The notes under the pieces: generated by a model | Told to the model about the DNA's origin: nothing | What the model saw: only the letters and a program-made list of their open reading frames with translations | Database searches by the model: none | Shown: piece by piece, positions 26,243 through 35,628 of the stretch | How the letters are laid out: each line of letters begins with the position of its first letter | How positions within the stretch are numbered: the first letter of the stretch is position 1 | Source: DSWT01 sp035415725 | Lineage (GTDB): Bacteria; Chloroflexota; Anaerolineae; B4-G1; SLSP01 | Length of the DNA stretch: 64,000 bases | Direction: 5' to 3' | Assembly: GCA_035415725.1 (NCBI GenBank) | Contig: DAOOGN010000008.1 | Coordinates: forward strand, 1-64,000 | Translations under genes and position numbers: made by a program

Positions 26243-27025
26243 TTAAAACGATTTTCGCGCATCGGCTTTCATCCGCAGGAAAACGTAGTACGCCATCCGC
26301 CAAAGCGTTTTCGCGCTGGATGAGGTGTGCGTGTGATAAACCTCGGATGCGCCCACGTAAGCGATAGCATAGCCGCGTCGCTGGACTTCGCCGGCCCAGG
26401 CGTAGTCTTCAAGCTCCGTGAGAGTCTCGTCGAAGGGGATTTCCAGTGCCAAAGCTCTGGGAAATGCGGAACTGGCGTTGGAGAAAACGTGATCGTTATG
26501 GCGGAGAACCGTGGCTGTAGAGCGATACCGCCACCACAAACGTATCCGCTCGGCCCACGCCAGGGGGACATCGGGGCGGGCGACGTGGCGGCTGAAGGCG
26601 CCGGCGACTCGCGGCTGCGCCAGAGGTGCGACCAATGCCGCCAACCAGCGCTCGTTGGCGGGCGTGGCGTCGCCACTGAGACTGACGACGATCTCGCCCT
26701 CGGCCTGCTGCACGCCCCTATTCATCGCACGGGGATAACTGAAGTGCTCCGGCGCTATAGGCACACGGCGCACACGCCAGGGCGGAGACGCGGCGTAATC
26801 TTGCAGAACCCCGGCGATGCCGTCCCCGGCGCTGGAATCCACGACCAGGACTTCGTAAGGAGCGAGGGTCTGCACTTCGATCATCCGCAGTGTTGTCACC
26901 AGCAATTCCTTCAGGGTGGGAACGCCGTGCACCGCTTGCTGGCTGTTATCGTAGGTTTTGATGACGATAGAGACACGCGGTTGATAAGCAGGCTGAATCA
27001 TTACGTTTTTACCCCGAATTTTCAC
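26243..27025 (-). CDS. Family 2 glycosyltransferase
   Basis: A 260-residue GT-A-fold enzyme. It begins with VSIVIKTYDNSQ. The nucleotide-binding Asp lies in VLVVDSSAGDG, and the DxD-like metal site is replaced by SLSGDATPANERW. The acceptor-side motif LTELEDYAWAGEVQRRGY resembles the ED-type base motif of family 2. It has no membrane helices. The GTG start at 27025 has aggag 6 bases upstream. A role in surface polysaccharide or glycolipid synthesis is likely; the sugar is unknown. Confidence 0.82.
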   Translation of the reverse strand: MKIRGKNVMIQPAYQPRVSIVIKTYDNSQQAVHGVPTLKELLVTTLRMIEVQTLAPYEVLVVDSSAGDGIAGVLQDYAASPPWRVRRVPIAPEHFSYPRAMNRGVQQAEGEIVVSLSGDATPANERWLAALVAPLAQPRVAGAFSRHVARPDVPLAWAERIRLWWRYRSTATVLRHNDHVFSNASSAFPRALALEIPFDETLTELEDYAWAGEVQRRGYAIAYVGASEVYHTHTSSSAKTLWRMAYYVFLRMKADARKSF

Positions 27026-27053
27026 GGACTCTCCTGAGGGCCAACATCATTTT

Positions 27054-27193
27054 GGTTCTCTGGGACCTGGCGTGGTGCTGGAAAAACGGCTTTAGTTTTT
27101 GCCACGGATGACACAGACTGCACTGATTTTTATACTTTGCGTGTAAATCGGTGGCTGGTTTCTTATTTCGACCCCACGAAATCCTGAAGAACC
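27054..27193. mobile_element. MITE-like repeat, copy 2
   Basis: A 140-bp non-coding element, clearly homologous over its full length to 147-298, with imperfect inverted ends (ggttctctgggacc at the left, gaaatcctgaagaacc at the right). It lies between the glycosyltransferase and the methyltransferase genes, upstream of the former and at the 3' side of the latter. Short insertions and deletions separate the two copies, so neither insertion is very recent. Confidence 0.6.
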
Positions 27194-27199
27194 ATCCTT

Positions 27200-28174
27200 T
27201 TATACGCGCGCCCGATGCACATAACGGGTGAAACCGTTCGTTTTGACGACGCGATAGACTTCGATATCGCCATAGCCGGCTGCCGTCAATGCCTCACGAA
27301 TGTCAGCGCCGGCGACGAAGACGGCAAGCGGGGCCAAAGAGGCGCCGTGCGCCAGAATGTCGGGAATGCTCGCCTCGGCGGACGCTGACTGCCGGCCATA
27401 GGGCAAGTCGGTGACAAGCGCATCGGCAGTTCTCGGCCACACGCGGGCGTCGGCATACTCCACGTCGGGCGCATAGCCAAAATGCAGCAGGTTCCGCTGC
27501 GCCATACGCACCATTTTGCGATTGCTGTCCACGCCGCAAGTCGTCAAACCGAGAGCATTGGCTTCCAACAAGATCGAGCCGGTGCCACAACACGGATCGA
27601 TCAGCGCGCCGGCCGGCGGCACGACGAGGTTAACCAGAGCACGCGCCATACGAGCTTCCAGCGCGGTGGAAACATGGCACGGCTTTGCCGTGTGGGGCGC
27701 ATAACTCTGCGCCGATTCCGCCAGGATTTCGCCTATCCAGAACGTGTGACGCTGCGCCACGAGCAACAGGGAGTGCCGGGGCGCAGAAACATTGGCGCGG
27801 CAACGGAGGGCATCGGCGGCCATGACGGCAGCCTCTTGCCGCGGCATGGGAAATCGCCCCGACAGATAGAGCGTGTCCACACGGAAATCATCCAGATCAA
27901 GCGACGCCTGCCGGAGTCCGGCGAGCAGGCCGGCGAACGTCGGCGCCTGAGCGATACGGCGCAATCCCGTGCGCACGTAAGCCGCGCGGGGGAGGTGTTC
28001 CAACGTCCGGCACGACGCGACGCCATCCGCGTCCGGCCATCCTCCCGTGAGATGTTCACATTCGGCGGCGATGAGTTCGTTGATCTCATGACTGCGCGGG
28101 CGGATACAAACGGCGACCAGATCGGAGGTTGGAGATTGAAGATAGGGTGATGGAAGATTTGAGGACTGGCTCAT
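27200..28174 (-). CDS. Class I SAM-dependent RNA methyltransferase (Trm11-like)
   Basis: A 324-residue enzyme. The C-terminal half is a Rossmann methyltransferase with the SAM loop DPCCGTGSILLEA, an acidic tip in GVDSNRKMVR, and the catalytic DLPYGRQ, the D/N-PPY type used for exocyclic amine N-methylation. The N-terminal half (to about 160) resembles the THUMP-bearing part of Trm11/TrmG10 tRNA guanine-N2 methyltransferases, though the THUMP domain is not certain. tRNA is the probable substrate. The first residues translate an intergenic repeat-like stretch; a true start a few codons later is possible. Confidence 0.78.
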   Translation of the reverse strand: MSQSSNLPSPYLQSPTSDLVAVCIRPRSHEINELIAAECEHLTGGWPDADGVASCRTLEHLPRAAYVRTGLRRIAQAPTFAGLLAGLRQASLDLDDFRVDTLYLSGRFPMPRQEAAVMAADALRCRANVSAPRHSLLLVAQRHTFWIGEILAESAQSYAPHTAKPCHVSTALEARMARALVNLVVPPAGALIDPCCGTGSILLEANALGLTTCGVDSNRKMVRMAQRNLLHFGYAPDVEYADARVWPRTADALVTDLPYGRQSASAEASIPDILAHGASLAPLAVFVAGADIREALTAAGYGDIEVYRVVKTNGFTRYVHRARV

Positions 28175-28192
28175 CCGCTGATTCTTTCATTT

Positions 28193-28240
28193 ATAGCACC
28201 AATCATAGCACCAATCATAGCACCAATCATAGAACCAATA
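28193..28240. repeat. 12-bp tandem repeat, four units
   Basis: Four units of atagcaccaatc, the last with two changes. The array covers the stop codon of the lactonase-fold gene, so its last residues (VLVL) are encoded by the repeat. Confidence 0.75.
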
Positions 28241-29315
28241 CACACACCGGCTTGGGCACCTGAGTCACATGACCTGTTGGCATGAGATGACCGGTTTCAA
28301 CGTCTACTCTGAAGGCGACAATGGTATCGCTGTCCTGGTTGGCGGCGAAAAGATACGTACCGGTAGGGTCCATGGCGAAATTGCGCGGCGTCTTGCCCTG
28401 CGTTGGCGTGTGGCCGACATAGGTGAGTAAGCCCGTTGCCCCGTCGATGGCATAGATCACGATGCTGTCATGACCGCGATTGGAGCCGTAGAGGAACTTC
28501 CCCGACGGCGCAACATGGATATCCGCGGCCGTACTGGACCCATCGAAATCATCCGGCAGCGCTGGGACGGTTTGCAGGGGGGTCAACGTTCCCGATGCGG
28601 CATCGTAGGCCAAGACCATCATGGTCGATCCCATTTCGGTGATCAGATAGGCGTACTTGCCGTTGGGGTGGAAGGCGAGATGGCGCGGTCCGGCCCCGGC
28701 AGCAACCGCGGTCCACGGGACAATATGCGGCAACAGCTTCCCGTGGTCTAAATCCAGTTGATAGGTCATCACCTTATCGATCCCCAGATCGGCCACAAAG
28801 GCATAGCGATTCGTCGGATCGAGATTGATGGAATGAGCATGCGGTCCCTCCTGACGACGGGGATCGACGCCGGAGCCACTGTGCTGCACAACATCGGACG
28901 CCGGCTCCAGTCCGCCATCCTCCCGAACCGGAAAAACGGCGACATTGCCGCCCATATAGTTCGCCACGTAGACAAAACGTCCGGTCTGATCCACACTCAC
29001 GTGACACGGCGCGCCGCCGTGGGTGCACCGGCTGTTGAGGGAGGTCAACGCGCCTGTCTGCGGGTCGATGGCGAAGGCGCTCAGCCCTCCACCCGCCTGC
29101 CCCGCGAACGTCATCGTCTCGTTGACGGCATAGAGATAACGGCGTTGCGGGTCCACCGCCAAAAAGGACGGGTTCACCGCCGCGCCGGCAACGCCGACCG
29201 GCATCAGCGCCCCACTCGTCCTATCCAGCCGGTAGATGTAGATTCCTTTGCTGGCACTTCCGTGTGTATAAGTACCCACATAGACAAATCGTTCTGCACA
29301 CTGATCCTTAGTCAT
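28227..29315 (-). CDS. Lactonase-family beta-propeller protein (Pgl/YbhE type)
   Basis: A 362-residue seven-bladed propeller of the lactonase_7 family. The N-terminal YVGTYTHGSASKGIYIYRLD, the GGAPCHVSVDQTGRFVYVANY and DPTNRYAFVADLGIDKV segments, and AFHPNGKYAYLITE repeats give the family pattern. Some members are 6-phosphogluconolactonases of the pentose phosphate pathway; others act on different lactones. No signal peptide is seen. The final residues lie in a 12-bp tandem repeat. Confidence 0.85.
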   Translation of the reverse strand: MTKDQCAERFVYVGTYTHGSASKGIYIYRLDRTSGALMPVGVAGAAVNPSFLAVDPQRRYLYAVNETMTFAGQAGGGLSAFAIDPQTGALTSLNSRCTHGGAPCHVSVDQTGRFVYVANYMGGNVAVFPVREDGGLEPASDVVQHSGSGVDPRRQEGPHAHSINLDPTNRYAFVADLGIDKVMTYQLDLDHGKLLPHIVPWTAVAAGAGPRHLAFHPNGKYAYLITEMGSTMMVLAYDAASGTLTPLQTVPALPDDFDGSSTAADIHVAPSGKFLYGSNRGHDSIVIYAIDGATGLLTYVGHTPTQGKTPRNFAMDPTGTYLFAANQDSDTIVAFRVDVETGHLMPTGHVTQVPKPVCVLVL

Positions 29316-29398
29316 AATTCACTCCTCTTCTTTGAAAATAAACCTGAAAATAAACCACTCATCTCGCTAATCTACGCGAATCTTTACGGTTAGAATTT

Positions 29399-30076
29399 TC
29401 ATCCGCCCGCCGGTGAGCCGCGGGTTAAGGATGAATTCCCACAGACCGGCATGATCGTCGCCTCATCCGTCTCGACGATCTCCGCCGCCATCTGCCCGGC
29501 GGAAAGCTCCTGCAGTGCTTCCTGAAACGCCGGAAAGTGTTCCACGGCGAACCGTGCCGTCACGGTCACATCGCCGGCGAAGTCCTCACCCAGGACATCG
29601 CCGTGGTGCTCGGCCACGAGCAAGCGCACCCGCTCGAAGTAGCTGTACGGGACAGCTATCATGACCGTGTGAGTGGGGATGCGCTCCGCCAGCGGCAGCA
29701 CGCGCAACACTTCGCGCACTGCCTCGCTGTAAGCGCGCACCAGGCCGCCTGTACCGAGCTTCGTCCCACCGAAGTAGCGCGTTACCACGACCGCCGCATC
29801 GCCCAAGCCACTGCCCTGCAAAACCGCCAGCGCCGGGCGGCCTGCCGTCCCCGCCGGCTCGCCATCGTCACTGCAATGGGCGATGACCGAACTGCCATGC
29901 CCCACCACAAACGCCGGGACGTTGTGCGACGCAGTGGCGAACTCGGCCCGTATGCGTGCCACAAACGTCTTGGCTGCGTCCACGCTGAACACCGGCGCTG
30001 CCGTGGCAATGAAGCGCGAGTTGACGACGATGATTTCGGCACGCGTCTCACACGCGGGAATAAAGTAGCGGTTCAT
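29399..30076 (-). CDS. YigZ/IMPACT-family protein
   Basis: A 225-residue protein of the YigZ/IMPACT (UPF0029) family. The hallmark SSVIAHCSDDGEPAGTAGRP is at about residues 62-81, followed by VVTRYFGGTKLGTGGLVRAY. The C-terminal DUF1949 domain is present. The eukaryotic homologue modulates translational control; the bacterial role is not settled. The start at 30076 is chosen because homologues begin near MNRYFIPA; the longer frame adds 22 residues of repeat-like spacer. Confidence 0.88.
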   Translation of the reverse strand: MNRYFIPACETRAEIIVVNSRFIATAAPVFSVDAAKTFVARIRAEFATASHNVPAFVVGHGSSVIAHCSDDGEPAGTAGRPALAVLQGSGLGDAAVVVTRYFGGTKLGTGGLVRAYSEAVREVLRVLPLAERIPTHTVMIAVPYSYFERVRLLVAEHHGDVLGEDFAGDVTVTARFAVEHFPAFQEALQELSAGQMAAEIVETDEATIMPVCGNSSLTRGSPAGG

Positions 30077-30172
30077 AGCGAATCGGCGAATAAAAGAATC
30101 AGCAAGTGGTAAAGCCGTAACGGGTAACGAGCCAAGAGTCACGAGTGATCAGTAACCAGCAACAGGTAACCC

Positions 30173-32680
30173 TCAACCCACAAACCATAACGTTTTAACC
30201 TCTACGCACGCCTCGCGCCAGCGCTCCGGCTCCGGGAAGGAGCGCAGGTAATCCAGCAGTTCGAACTTCGGGCCGACGACCAGGCGGGCGGTAAAGACTT
30301 TCTCATCCTGGCTGAATGCGCCTTCAAAAAGCAGTTTCTTCTTCAGCGTCTTGGCGGGAATCTCAAAGGCATAGCCCTCCCCTGCCCTACGGATGTTGAC
30401 CGGCGCATACGCCGCCTGGAGTACACGCCGCATCTGCGGGCCGGCGTCGGGGAAATGGGACGATGGCAAGGTGAGCGTCAGTTCCATCCGCGCAAACATT
30501 CCCGGCACAAAGCCCTCCACCCACCCCAGGAAACGCCTACGATAGGCGGGTCCCTCCTCGTTCAACACAGCGACCAACTTCGAGGCATCCCAGGCCTTGA
30601 GCGCAAAGACAGTCTTGCCGTATAGATTGGCGAAGCGGCGGCGGTGGTCCTTGGTGGTGAAGAGGCTTTCTTCTACGGAAAGCAGATTATCGAGTAGATC
30701 GGGGTATTGGGCGAGCCATACCCGCATCATCCAGGCATTGAGCCACGCAGGGTCACGGCCCGCGACTTCTGGCGGCAACCAGACCCGCGCATAGACCGGC
30801 TTGAGCCGCCATTTGACGCGCATCACGTCTTCCAACTCACGCAGGTAGGCTCCACCGGGATGGTGCATCGCATGCCCGGTGATGGCGCGCCGTTGCTCGG
30901 CGTCGGTACATGCGCCGCACGCGAGGCACTGACTTCCCAGGCAGTAACCGTCATCGGCACCGGCAAGCGCCTGCCGGTATTGGTCATAGAGGAAACGTGG
31001 CGTCACATCCGCATGGACAAAGTCCAGCGGGAAGGGGTAGTCCATCCCCTTTTCGCCGAGAAACCCTGCGTTCCATTGACCATGTTCCTCCATCCACCGC
31101 CGCAGTGCATTCCAGTAGCCAGGCGTGAGGGCGATGTCGTAGCAGTAACCTTGCTGCGCCAGCGCCAACACTGGCGCGTGCAGCCAGTATCCGCCCAACG
31201 CGAGCACTTGCGCAACGGCGTACTCGTCCCAGGGCGTCGCCAGGCGGAACTCGAAGCCGTTAGTCTCGCATGCCGATTGAGTCGCGCCAATGATCTGCCG
31301 CCACTCCGTCTCATCGAGAAACAGTCGGTCGTGGCGCAGCGGCGTGAAGGGCATCCGCACCAGCAACCCAAAGCTGAAGATCACCCGCACGCCGCGGTTG
31401 CCGCACTGCCGCAGCGCCTTCAAATGGCTGACAAAAGCACGGAATTCGATCAAGTCCACTTCCGTCTCATGACCGGTGAGAATGTAGAACAGCTTGATCT
31501 CACGGATCTTCTGGCGCAACAGCCGCGCCAGCACGCTCTCGATGGCCGTGTCTGCAAGGCTCTTGTGCAAAAAAGCGCGCATTCGACGGCTGATACCTTC
31601 AATGCCGAGGGTGAAGCTGCGCTTGTCGGCGCTGACCTCCGCTTCCAGCAGTCCCGGCAGCGTCGCCAACCCGTCCACACGCTGGCTCTTGAAGCTCACC
31701 CGGTCGTACAGGCGATTCAGCGTCAGCAGTAATGTCAAAATATCCTGATGCGTGTTGAAGTTGAAGCTGTAGAGATCAACTTCGTTCGCCCCTTGCTGCT
31801 GCTTGAGTTGGCGGGCCGCCGCAAGGATTGTCTCTGGCGGCAACTCACGGTATGGCTTGCGCTCGTAGCCCTCGAAGCAGAACGTGCAGAAGGCGGAACA
31901 GCCATAGTTGAGCGGCAATTTCGCCGTCGCGGCTGCGGGGCCATCCAGCAAGGGATAATCGGTCAGGAGATCGTCCCCACGCGGGTCAGTGCACACGGCC
32001 TTCCGCACCGTTTGTAGCGCGAGTTGGCAACCCGCGTGATTCGCGATCCACAAACCCGTCACAGACGCAGCCGCCTGCAACAGTCGCTCCGGCTTAGGCA
32101 GCACCGCGTTCTCCGCCAAAACGCGCAGGAGGGTTTCCACCTGACGCTCGCCCTCGCCGAAGAACAGCGCATCCGCCACACAATCGCCGGTCTCCGTGAC
32201 GATGGCCTGCGCCGCCATGGCGTTGGAGCCGCCGAGGATGAGCGGCGGGAAGGCCGGGTCACGTTCGCTGGCAAGCAGTGGCACGCCGGAATGGTACAAC
32301 AGATACGGCAGGTTGATCAATTCCAGCGTGTAGGCGTTGGAGATCAACGCCACGTCGAAGTCCTCGACACTGCGCCAGGACTGCGTCCCCACCAACAACG
32401 GCACCCCGGCCACGGTCAGGCGTTCGCGGTCGTACTGCGGCGGGAAGAAAGCCATGTCGATGTAGGCATTGGGCAACGCGCGGCGCACGGCCTGGAAGAG
32501 AAACAGGTGCGGCGTCGAGCGGTCCACGTCGCGGAAGGGCGACAGCCGCACGATCAACGCGCTGAAGCTCGCCGTCTCGAACGGCGGATTGCCGAACGTG
32601 GGGTTCGGCGCGGGGCGATACAGCGCCGCCTGCTGCATCAAGGCCCAGTTTTGGGTCAGGAACTCCCGATAGTGTGCCAT
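30173..32680 (-). CDS. B12-binding-type radical SAM protein
   Basis: An 835-residue protein. The N-terminal 200 residues look like the cobalamin-binding-type domain that precedes many radical SAM cores (PLLVGTQSWRSVEDFDVALIS, then PPLILGGSNA). The core has the 4Fe-4S motif CSAFCTFC, spaced CX3CX2C, near residue 260. A second cysteine cluster CLGSQCLACGAC near 580 suggests an extra iron-sulfur site. The last 200 residues resemble the DUF2344-type C-terminus. Related proteins modify tRNA or other substrates, but the reaction here is unknown. It is divergent from the injection-system cluster. Confidence 0.8.
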   Translation of the reverse strand: MAHYREFLTQNWALMQQAALYRPAPNPTFGNPPFETASFSALIVRLSPFRDVDRSTPHLFLFQAVRRALPNAYIDMAFFPPQYDRERLTVAGVPLLVGTQSWRSVEDFDVALISNAYTLELINLPYLLYHSGVPLLASERDPAFPPLILGGSNAMAAQAIVTETGDCVADALFFGEGERQVETLLRVLAENAVLPKPERLLQAAASVTGLWIANHAGCQLALQTVRKAVCTDPRGDDLLTDYPLLDGPAAATAKLPLNYGCSAFCTFCFEGYERKPYRELPPETILAAARQLKQQQGANEVDLYSFNFNTHQDILTLLLTLNRLYDRVSFKSQRVDGLATLPGLLEAEVSADKRSFTLGIEGISRRMRAFLHKSLADTAIESVLARLLRQKIREIKLFYILTGHETEVDLIEFRAFVSHLKALRQCGNRGVRVIFSFGLLVRMPFTPLRHDRLFLDETEWRQIIGATQSACETNGFEFRLATPWDEYAVAQVLALGGYWLHAPVLALAQQGYCYDIALTPGYWNALRRWMEEHGQWNAGFLGEKGMDYPFPLDFVHADVTPRFLYDQYRQALAGADDGYCLGSQCLACGACTDAEQRRAITGHAMHHPGGAYLRELEDVMRVKWRLKPVYARVWLPPEVAGRDPAWLNAWMMRVWLAQYPDLLDNLLSVEESLFTTKDHRRRFANLYGKTVFALKAWDASKLVAVLNEEGPAYRRRFLGWVEGFVPGMFARMELTLTLPSSHFPDAGPQMRRVLQAAYAPVNIRRAGEGYAFEIPAKTLKKKLLFEGAFSQDEKVFTARLVVGPKFELLDYLRSFPEPERWREACVEVKTLWFVG

Positions 32681-32753
32681 CAGCCATCATTGTATCTGAA
32701 AGGGGAAAGATGCAAGGGACAGATGGGCACACCTTATCCCCCCCTTGCTGGGG

Positions 32754-32841
32754 TACGATACGTAGCAATGACTTTAGTCGCTGATGGCACAAGCGACTAA
32801 AGTCGCTACTACTGCTCAAGCGACTAAAGTCGCTACTACTG
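32754..32841. repeat. GACTTTAGTCGCT inverted-repeat unit, copy 1
   Basis: Begins tacgatacgtagcaatg and contains a 13-bp perfect stem (32770-32782 with 32792-32804, 9-base loop). It is followed by an extra copy of the right arm (to 32841). A second copy of the whole unit lies about 110 bp on. It can fold as a hairpin in either strand. Confidence 0.75.
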
Positions 32842-32865
32842 TCTATTATTACCGGGCATAGGCGG

Positions 32866-32889
32866 GCGCGGTCAGAGACCGGCCCAAGC
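32866..32889. repeat. 24-bp dispersed repeat, copy 2
   Basis: Matches 8941-8964 at 22 of 24 positions, lying between the two inverted-repeat units. The core ggtcagagaccgg is partly palindromic. Confidence 0.4.
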
Positions 32890-32951
32890 ATCTCCCCATA
32901 ATTTGCACTATACCCTTTGCCCATTCGCGCATTCACCGAACAGGGCTATAC

Positions 32952-33023
32952 TACGATACGTAGCAATGACTTTAGTCGCTGATGGGCCAAGCGACTAAAG
33001 TCGCTACTACTGTTTATTATTAC
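32952..33023. repeat. GACTTTAGTCGCT inverted-repeat unit, copy 2
   Basis: Repeats the unit at 32754 including the flanking tacgatacgtagcaatg and ctactactg parts, with the 13-bp stem 32968-32980/32990-33002. It ends 24 bp before the AAA+ ATPase start and so would lie in its leader or promoter. Confidence 0.75.
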
Positions 33024-33046
33024 TGGCATTCCATAAATGAGAGCGC

Positions 33047-35203
33047 ATGTCCAACGAAAACATAGATCTAAGTCTTCAGTACTTACAAGTCGAACTGGCG
33101 CGCATCGAACTACTGGTGCGCCGCAATGTATTGTGCTGGCAGCTCGCCGGACAGGACCCCCACGACGAATTCCGCGGCCTGCACCTTTCCGACGCCCACA
33201 TCCATGCCCTGTTGAACCGTCCATTCGGTACCAGTTGGGGACAACTCGTCAAACTCGCCCCGGAGGAAGCCCAGGTTTTTGCCGACACGATGGCGCAAAT
33301 TACTGCTTACGCCAGCGAGCTACAGCAGCGCGCCGCGGATGAGGGACATAGCTTGCGTCTGGAATACCTGCGACGCACTTTCGGACTGACGCCATTCGAC
33401 TACGACACCTTTCTGGTTTGCCTTGCCCCGGCTCTGGACTCCAAGTACGAAAAAATCTACAGCTATTTGCAGGACGACGTCACCCGCAAACGTCCCACGG
33501 TCAATCTCGTGCTTGATTTACTGAGCGACCCCGGTCCGGCGCGGCTGTTGGCGCTCGCCCGCTTCACCGACGATGCACCGCTTTTCAAACATCGCCTTCT
33601 GGAAGCCACGACAGATTCGACGGCAGGTTCAGCGCAGCTTCTAGGGCAAATTCTCAGTCCCGACAAAACAGTGATCCATTGGTTGTTGGGCGAATACAAA
33701 CCCGGCGCCAACGTCCAACCCTACGTCAACTTGACAACACCGACGGCAGAGGAAACCCACACCCTGCTCACAGAAACCATCCGCAGGACCCTCACCGTCA
33801 CCGCCGAAATACCGCCGGTGTTTGTCTTCTACGGTCCAGACAAGATGCTGCAAGCCACCGCTGCTGCTTTTTTCGCCCACCAGCACCGTCAGCCTTTGCT
33901 CACTGTGGACCTGGCGGGTCTGACCACGGCCGGCCTCACGCCGCTCATGGCCCTCCAACTGGCGTTGCGCGACGCCCGTCTCACCGGAGCCGTCCCTTTC
34001 CTTTCGGGATGGGACGCCGTGATGGTCGAGGGCATACCGCCCCTCCCTTTGCTCGACATACTCTTCGCGTATCCGGGGGTTGTAATCGTAGCCGGGGAAC
34101 AGGCCTGGCATCCCCACAACATCGAGCGCGAGCGCAACCTGGTATGGTTGGATTTTCCTATCCCCAACTTCGCCCAGCGGTACGCCTTGTGGCGACACTA
34201 TCTCAGCGCTCAACACGGCCATGAGATGCTAGAGGTCACCGACCTGGCCGGGCAATTTCTGCTCACCGGCGGGCAGATTCGAGACGCCGTCGCCACCGCC
34301 GGAGACATTGCCGCGCAGCGCGGACAAGACCTGCAACGGCAACATCTGTTCCACGCCGCGCGCACGCACTCCAACCCGCACCTTTCAGGCCTGGCGCGTA
34401 AAATCGAGCCGCGTTACACCTGGGACGACATCATTTTGCCCACGGATCAACTCGCCCTCCTGCACGAGATCGTCGCCACCGTGCGCGGACGCGCTACGGT
34501 AATGGAGGTCTGGAGCGTGGGCAACAAGCTCGCTGCCAGCAAAGGCATCACTACGCTCTTCGATGGACCGCCGGGCACCGGCAAGACAATGGCGGCAGAA
34601 GTGATCGCCAACGATCTAAACCTGGACCTCTACAAGATCGACCTTTCTACCGTAGTCAGCAAATACATCGGCGAAACGGAGAAGAATCTGGAACGCATCT
34701 TCTCCGAAGCGCAGAGCAGTAATGCCATCCTTTTTTTCGACGAAGCCGACGCGCTCTTCGGCAAACGCTCGGAGGTCAAAGACGCCCACGATCGCTATGC
34801 CAACATCGAAACAAGCTACTTGCTCCAGCGGATGGAGGCTTACGACGGCGTAACCATCCTGTCGACTAACCTGCGTGCCAATCTGGATGAAGCCTTCACC
34901 CGCCGCTTGCAGTTCGCGGTCGATATTCCCTTCCCCGAAGAAGAATACCGACTGCGCATCTGGACGACGCTGTTCCCGCCTGATGTGCTGCGCACGGCGG
35001 ACCTGGACTTCAGGCTGCTGGCGCACCGCTTCAAACTGGCGGGCGGCAATATCCGCAACATCATCGTTGCGGCGGCCTTCCTTGCTGCCGCCGCCGGCAG
35101 TCCGGTCACAATGCAACATCTGCTCCACGCTGCCCGCCGCGAGCTACAGAAAATGGGGCGATTGGTGAATGAAGCCGATATGGTGATCCCAGAGCCAACC
35201 TGA
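33047..35203 (+). CDS. eCIS AAA+ ATPase (Afp15/PVC15-like)
   Basis: A 718-residue ATPase. The C-terminal AAA+ module has Walker A GPPGTGKT (about 506-513), Walker B ILFFDEAD (about 561-568), sensor-1 TILSTN and an arginine finger in FTRRLQF. The preceding 250 residues hold a degenerate AAA-like fold (VFVFYGPDKM, VIVAGEQAW) without a Walker A, and the N-terminus is helical. This two-module form is the hallmark ATPase of extracellular contractile injection systems, thought to help assembly or cargo loading. It is the first gene of the cluster. aatgagagc is only a weak ribosome site. Confidence 0.9.
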   Translation: MSNENIDLSLQYLQVELARIELLVRRNVLCWQLAGQDPHDEFRGLHLSDAHIHALLNRPFGTSWGQLVKLAPEEAQVFADTMAQITAYASELQQRAADEGHSLRLEYLRRTFGLTPFDYDTFLVCLAPALDSKYEKIYSYLQDDVTRKRPTVNLVLDLLSDPGPARLLALARFTDDAPLFKHRLLEATTDSTAGSAQLLGQILSPDKTVIHWLLGEYKPGANVQPYVNLTTPTAEETHTLLTETIRRTLTVTAEIPPVFVFYGPDKMLQATAAAFFAHQHRQPLLTVDLAGLTTAGLTPLMALQLALRDARLTGAVPFLSGWDAVMVEGIPPLPLLDILFAYPGVVIVAGEQAWHPHNIERERNLVWLDFPIPNFAQRYALWRHYLSAQHGHEMLEVTDLAGQFLLTGGQIRDAVATAGDIAAQRGQDLQRQHLFHAARTHSNPHLSGLARKIEPRYTWDDIILPTDQLALLHEIVATVRGRATVMEVWSVGNKLAASKGITTLFDGPPGTGKTMAAEVIANDLNLDLYKIDLSTVVSKYIGETEKNLERIFSEAQSSNAILFFDEADALFGKRSEVKDAHDRYANIETSYLLQRMEAYDGVTILSTNLRANLDEAFTRRLQFAVDIPFPEEEYRLRIWTTLFPPDVLRTADLDFRLLAHRFKLAGGNIRNIIVAAAFLAAAAGSPVTMQHLLHAARRELQKMGRLVNEADMVIPEPT

Positions 35204-35628
35204 GGCGCACCAAATTCGACCCTTTTTGTCGCGTCCAACGACTATTCTCATCACGCCAGTGTTATCCAGGGGGCAAACCAAGGCGCTATGCAACCTGGTG
35301 AGGGTTAAAGAGGGCGTGGCTGAAGTCATAGGCGTTGAAAACGACAAATTCAACAATACAACTTGTACAAACACACCATATCACAAGCTCATATTGCGAT
35401 ATTGACTCGATGGGATTTGCATGTATAATGAAGATGGTCAGAGAGACCCAATATATATGTACGCTGAGGCTGCCGTCAGGACGACTGAATCCTCATATAG
35501 AACGAATAAAGTTGGAGAGTTAGAAAGTAAGAAAATATTGGCCCTCTCCTCTATTCCGCCAAAGCTTGTTTCTCCTGATACAATTGCGAGTCAATGGGAG
35601 ACAGTAGTACCAGAAAGGAAGAAAGAAT
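35204..35628 (+). other. AT-richer leader upstream of the DUF4157 gene
   Basis: A 425-bp gap that is visibly richer in A/T than its surroundings. It holds a near-consensus promoter (35402-35429), giving a leader of about 190 bases. A 78-codon open frame starting at 35421 overlaps the -10 box and has no ribosome site, so I do not call it a gene. Confidence 0.6.
35402..35429 (+). promoter_or_regulatory. Near-consensus promoter of the DUF4157 gene
   Basis: TTGACT (35402-35407), 16-base spacer and a perfect TATAAT (35424-35429). The expected start near 35436 lies about 190 bases before the DUF4157 start. It suggests that the cargo and structural genes can be transcribed separately from the ATPase gene. 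Confidence 0.65.

Larger units (their letters stand above)
32681..33046. other. Divergent spacer upstream of the injection-system cluster
   Basis: A 366-bp gene-free gap between divergent genes, so it must hold promoters for both directions. Most of it is repeats: two copies of an inverted-repeat unit (32754-32841 and 32952-33023) and the 24-bp repeat at 32866-32889. No consensus promoter stands out. Confidence 0.6.

Noticed and set aside
30707..31732. 341-codon + strand frame opposite the radical SAM gene
   Set aside because: Antisense shadow with biased composition; the radical SAM cysteine motif lies on the other strand.
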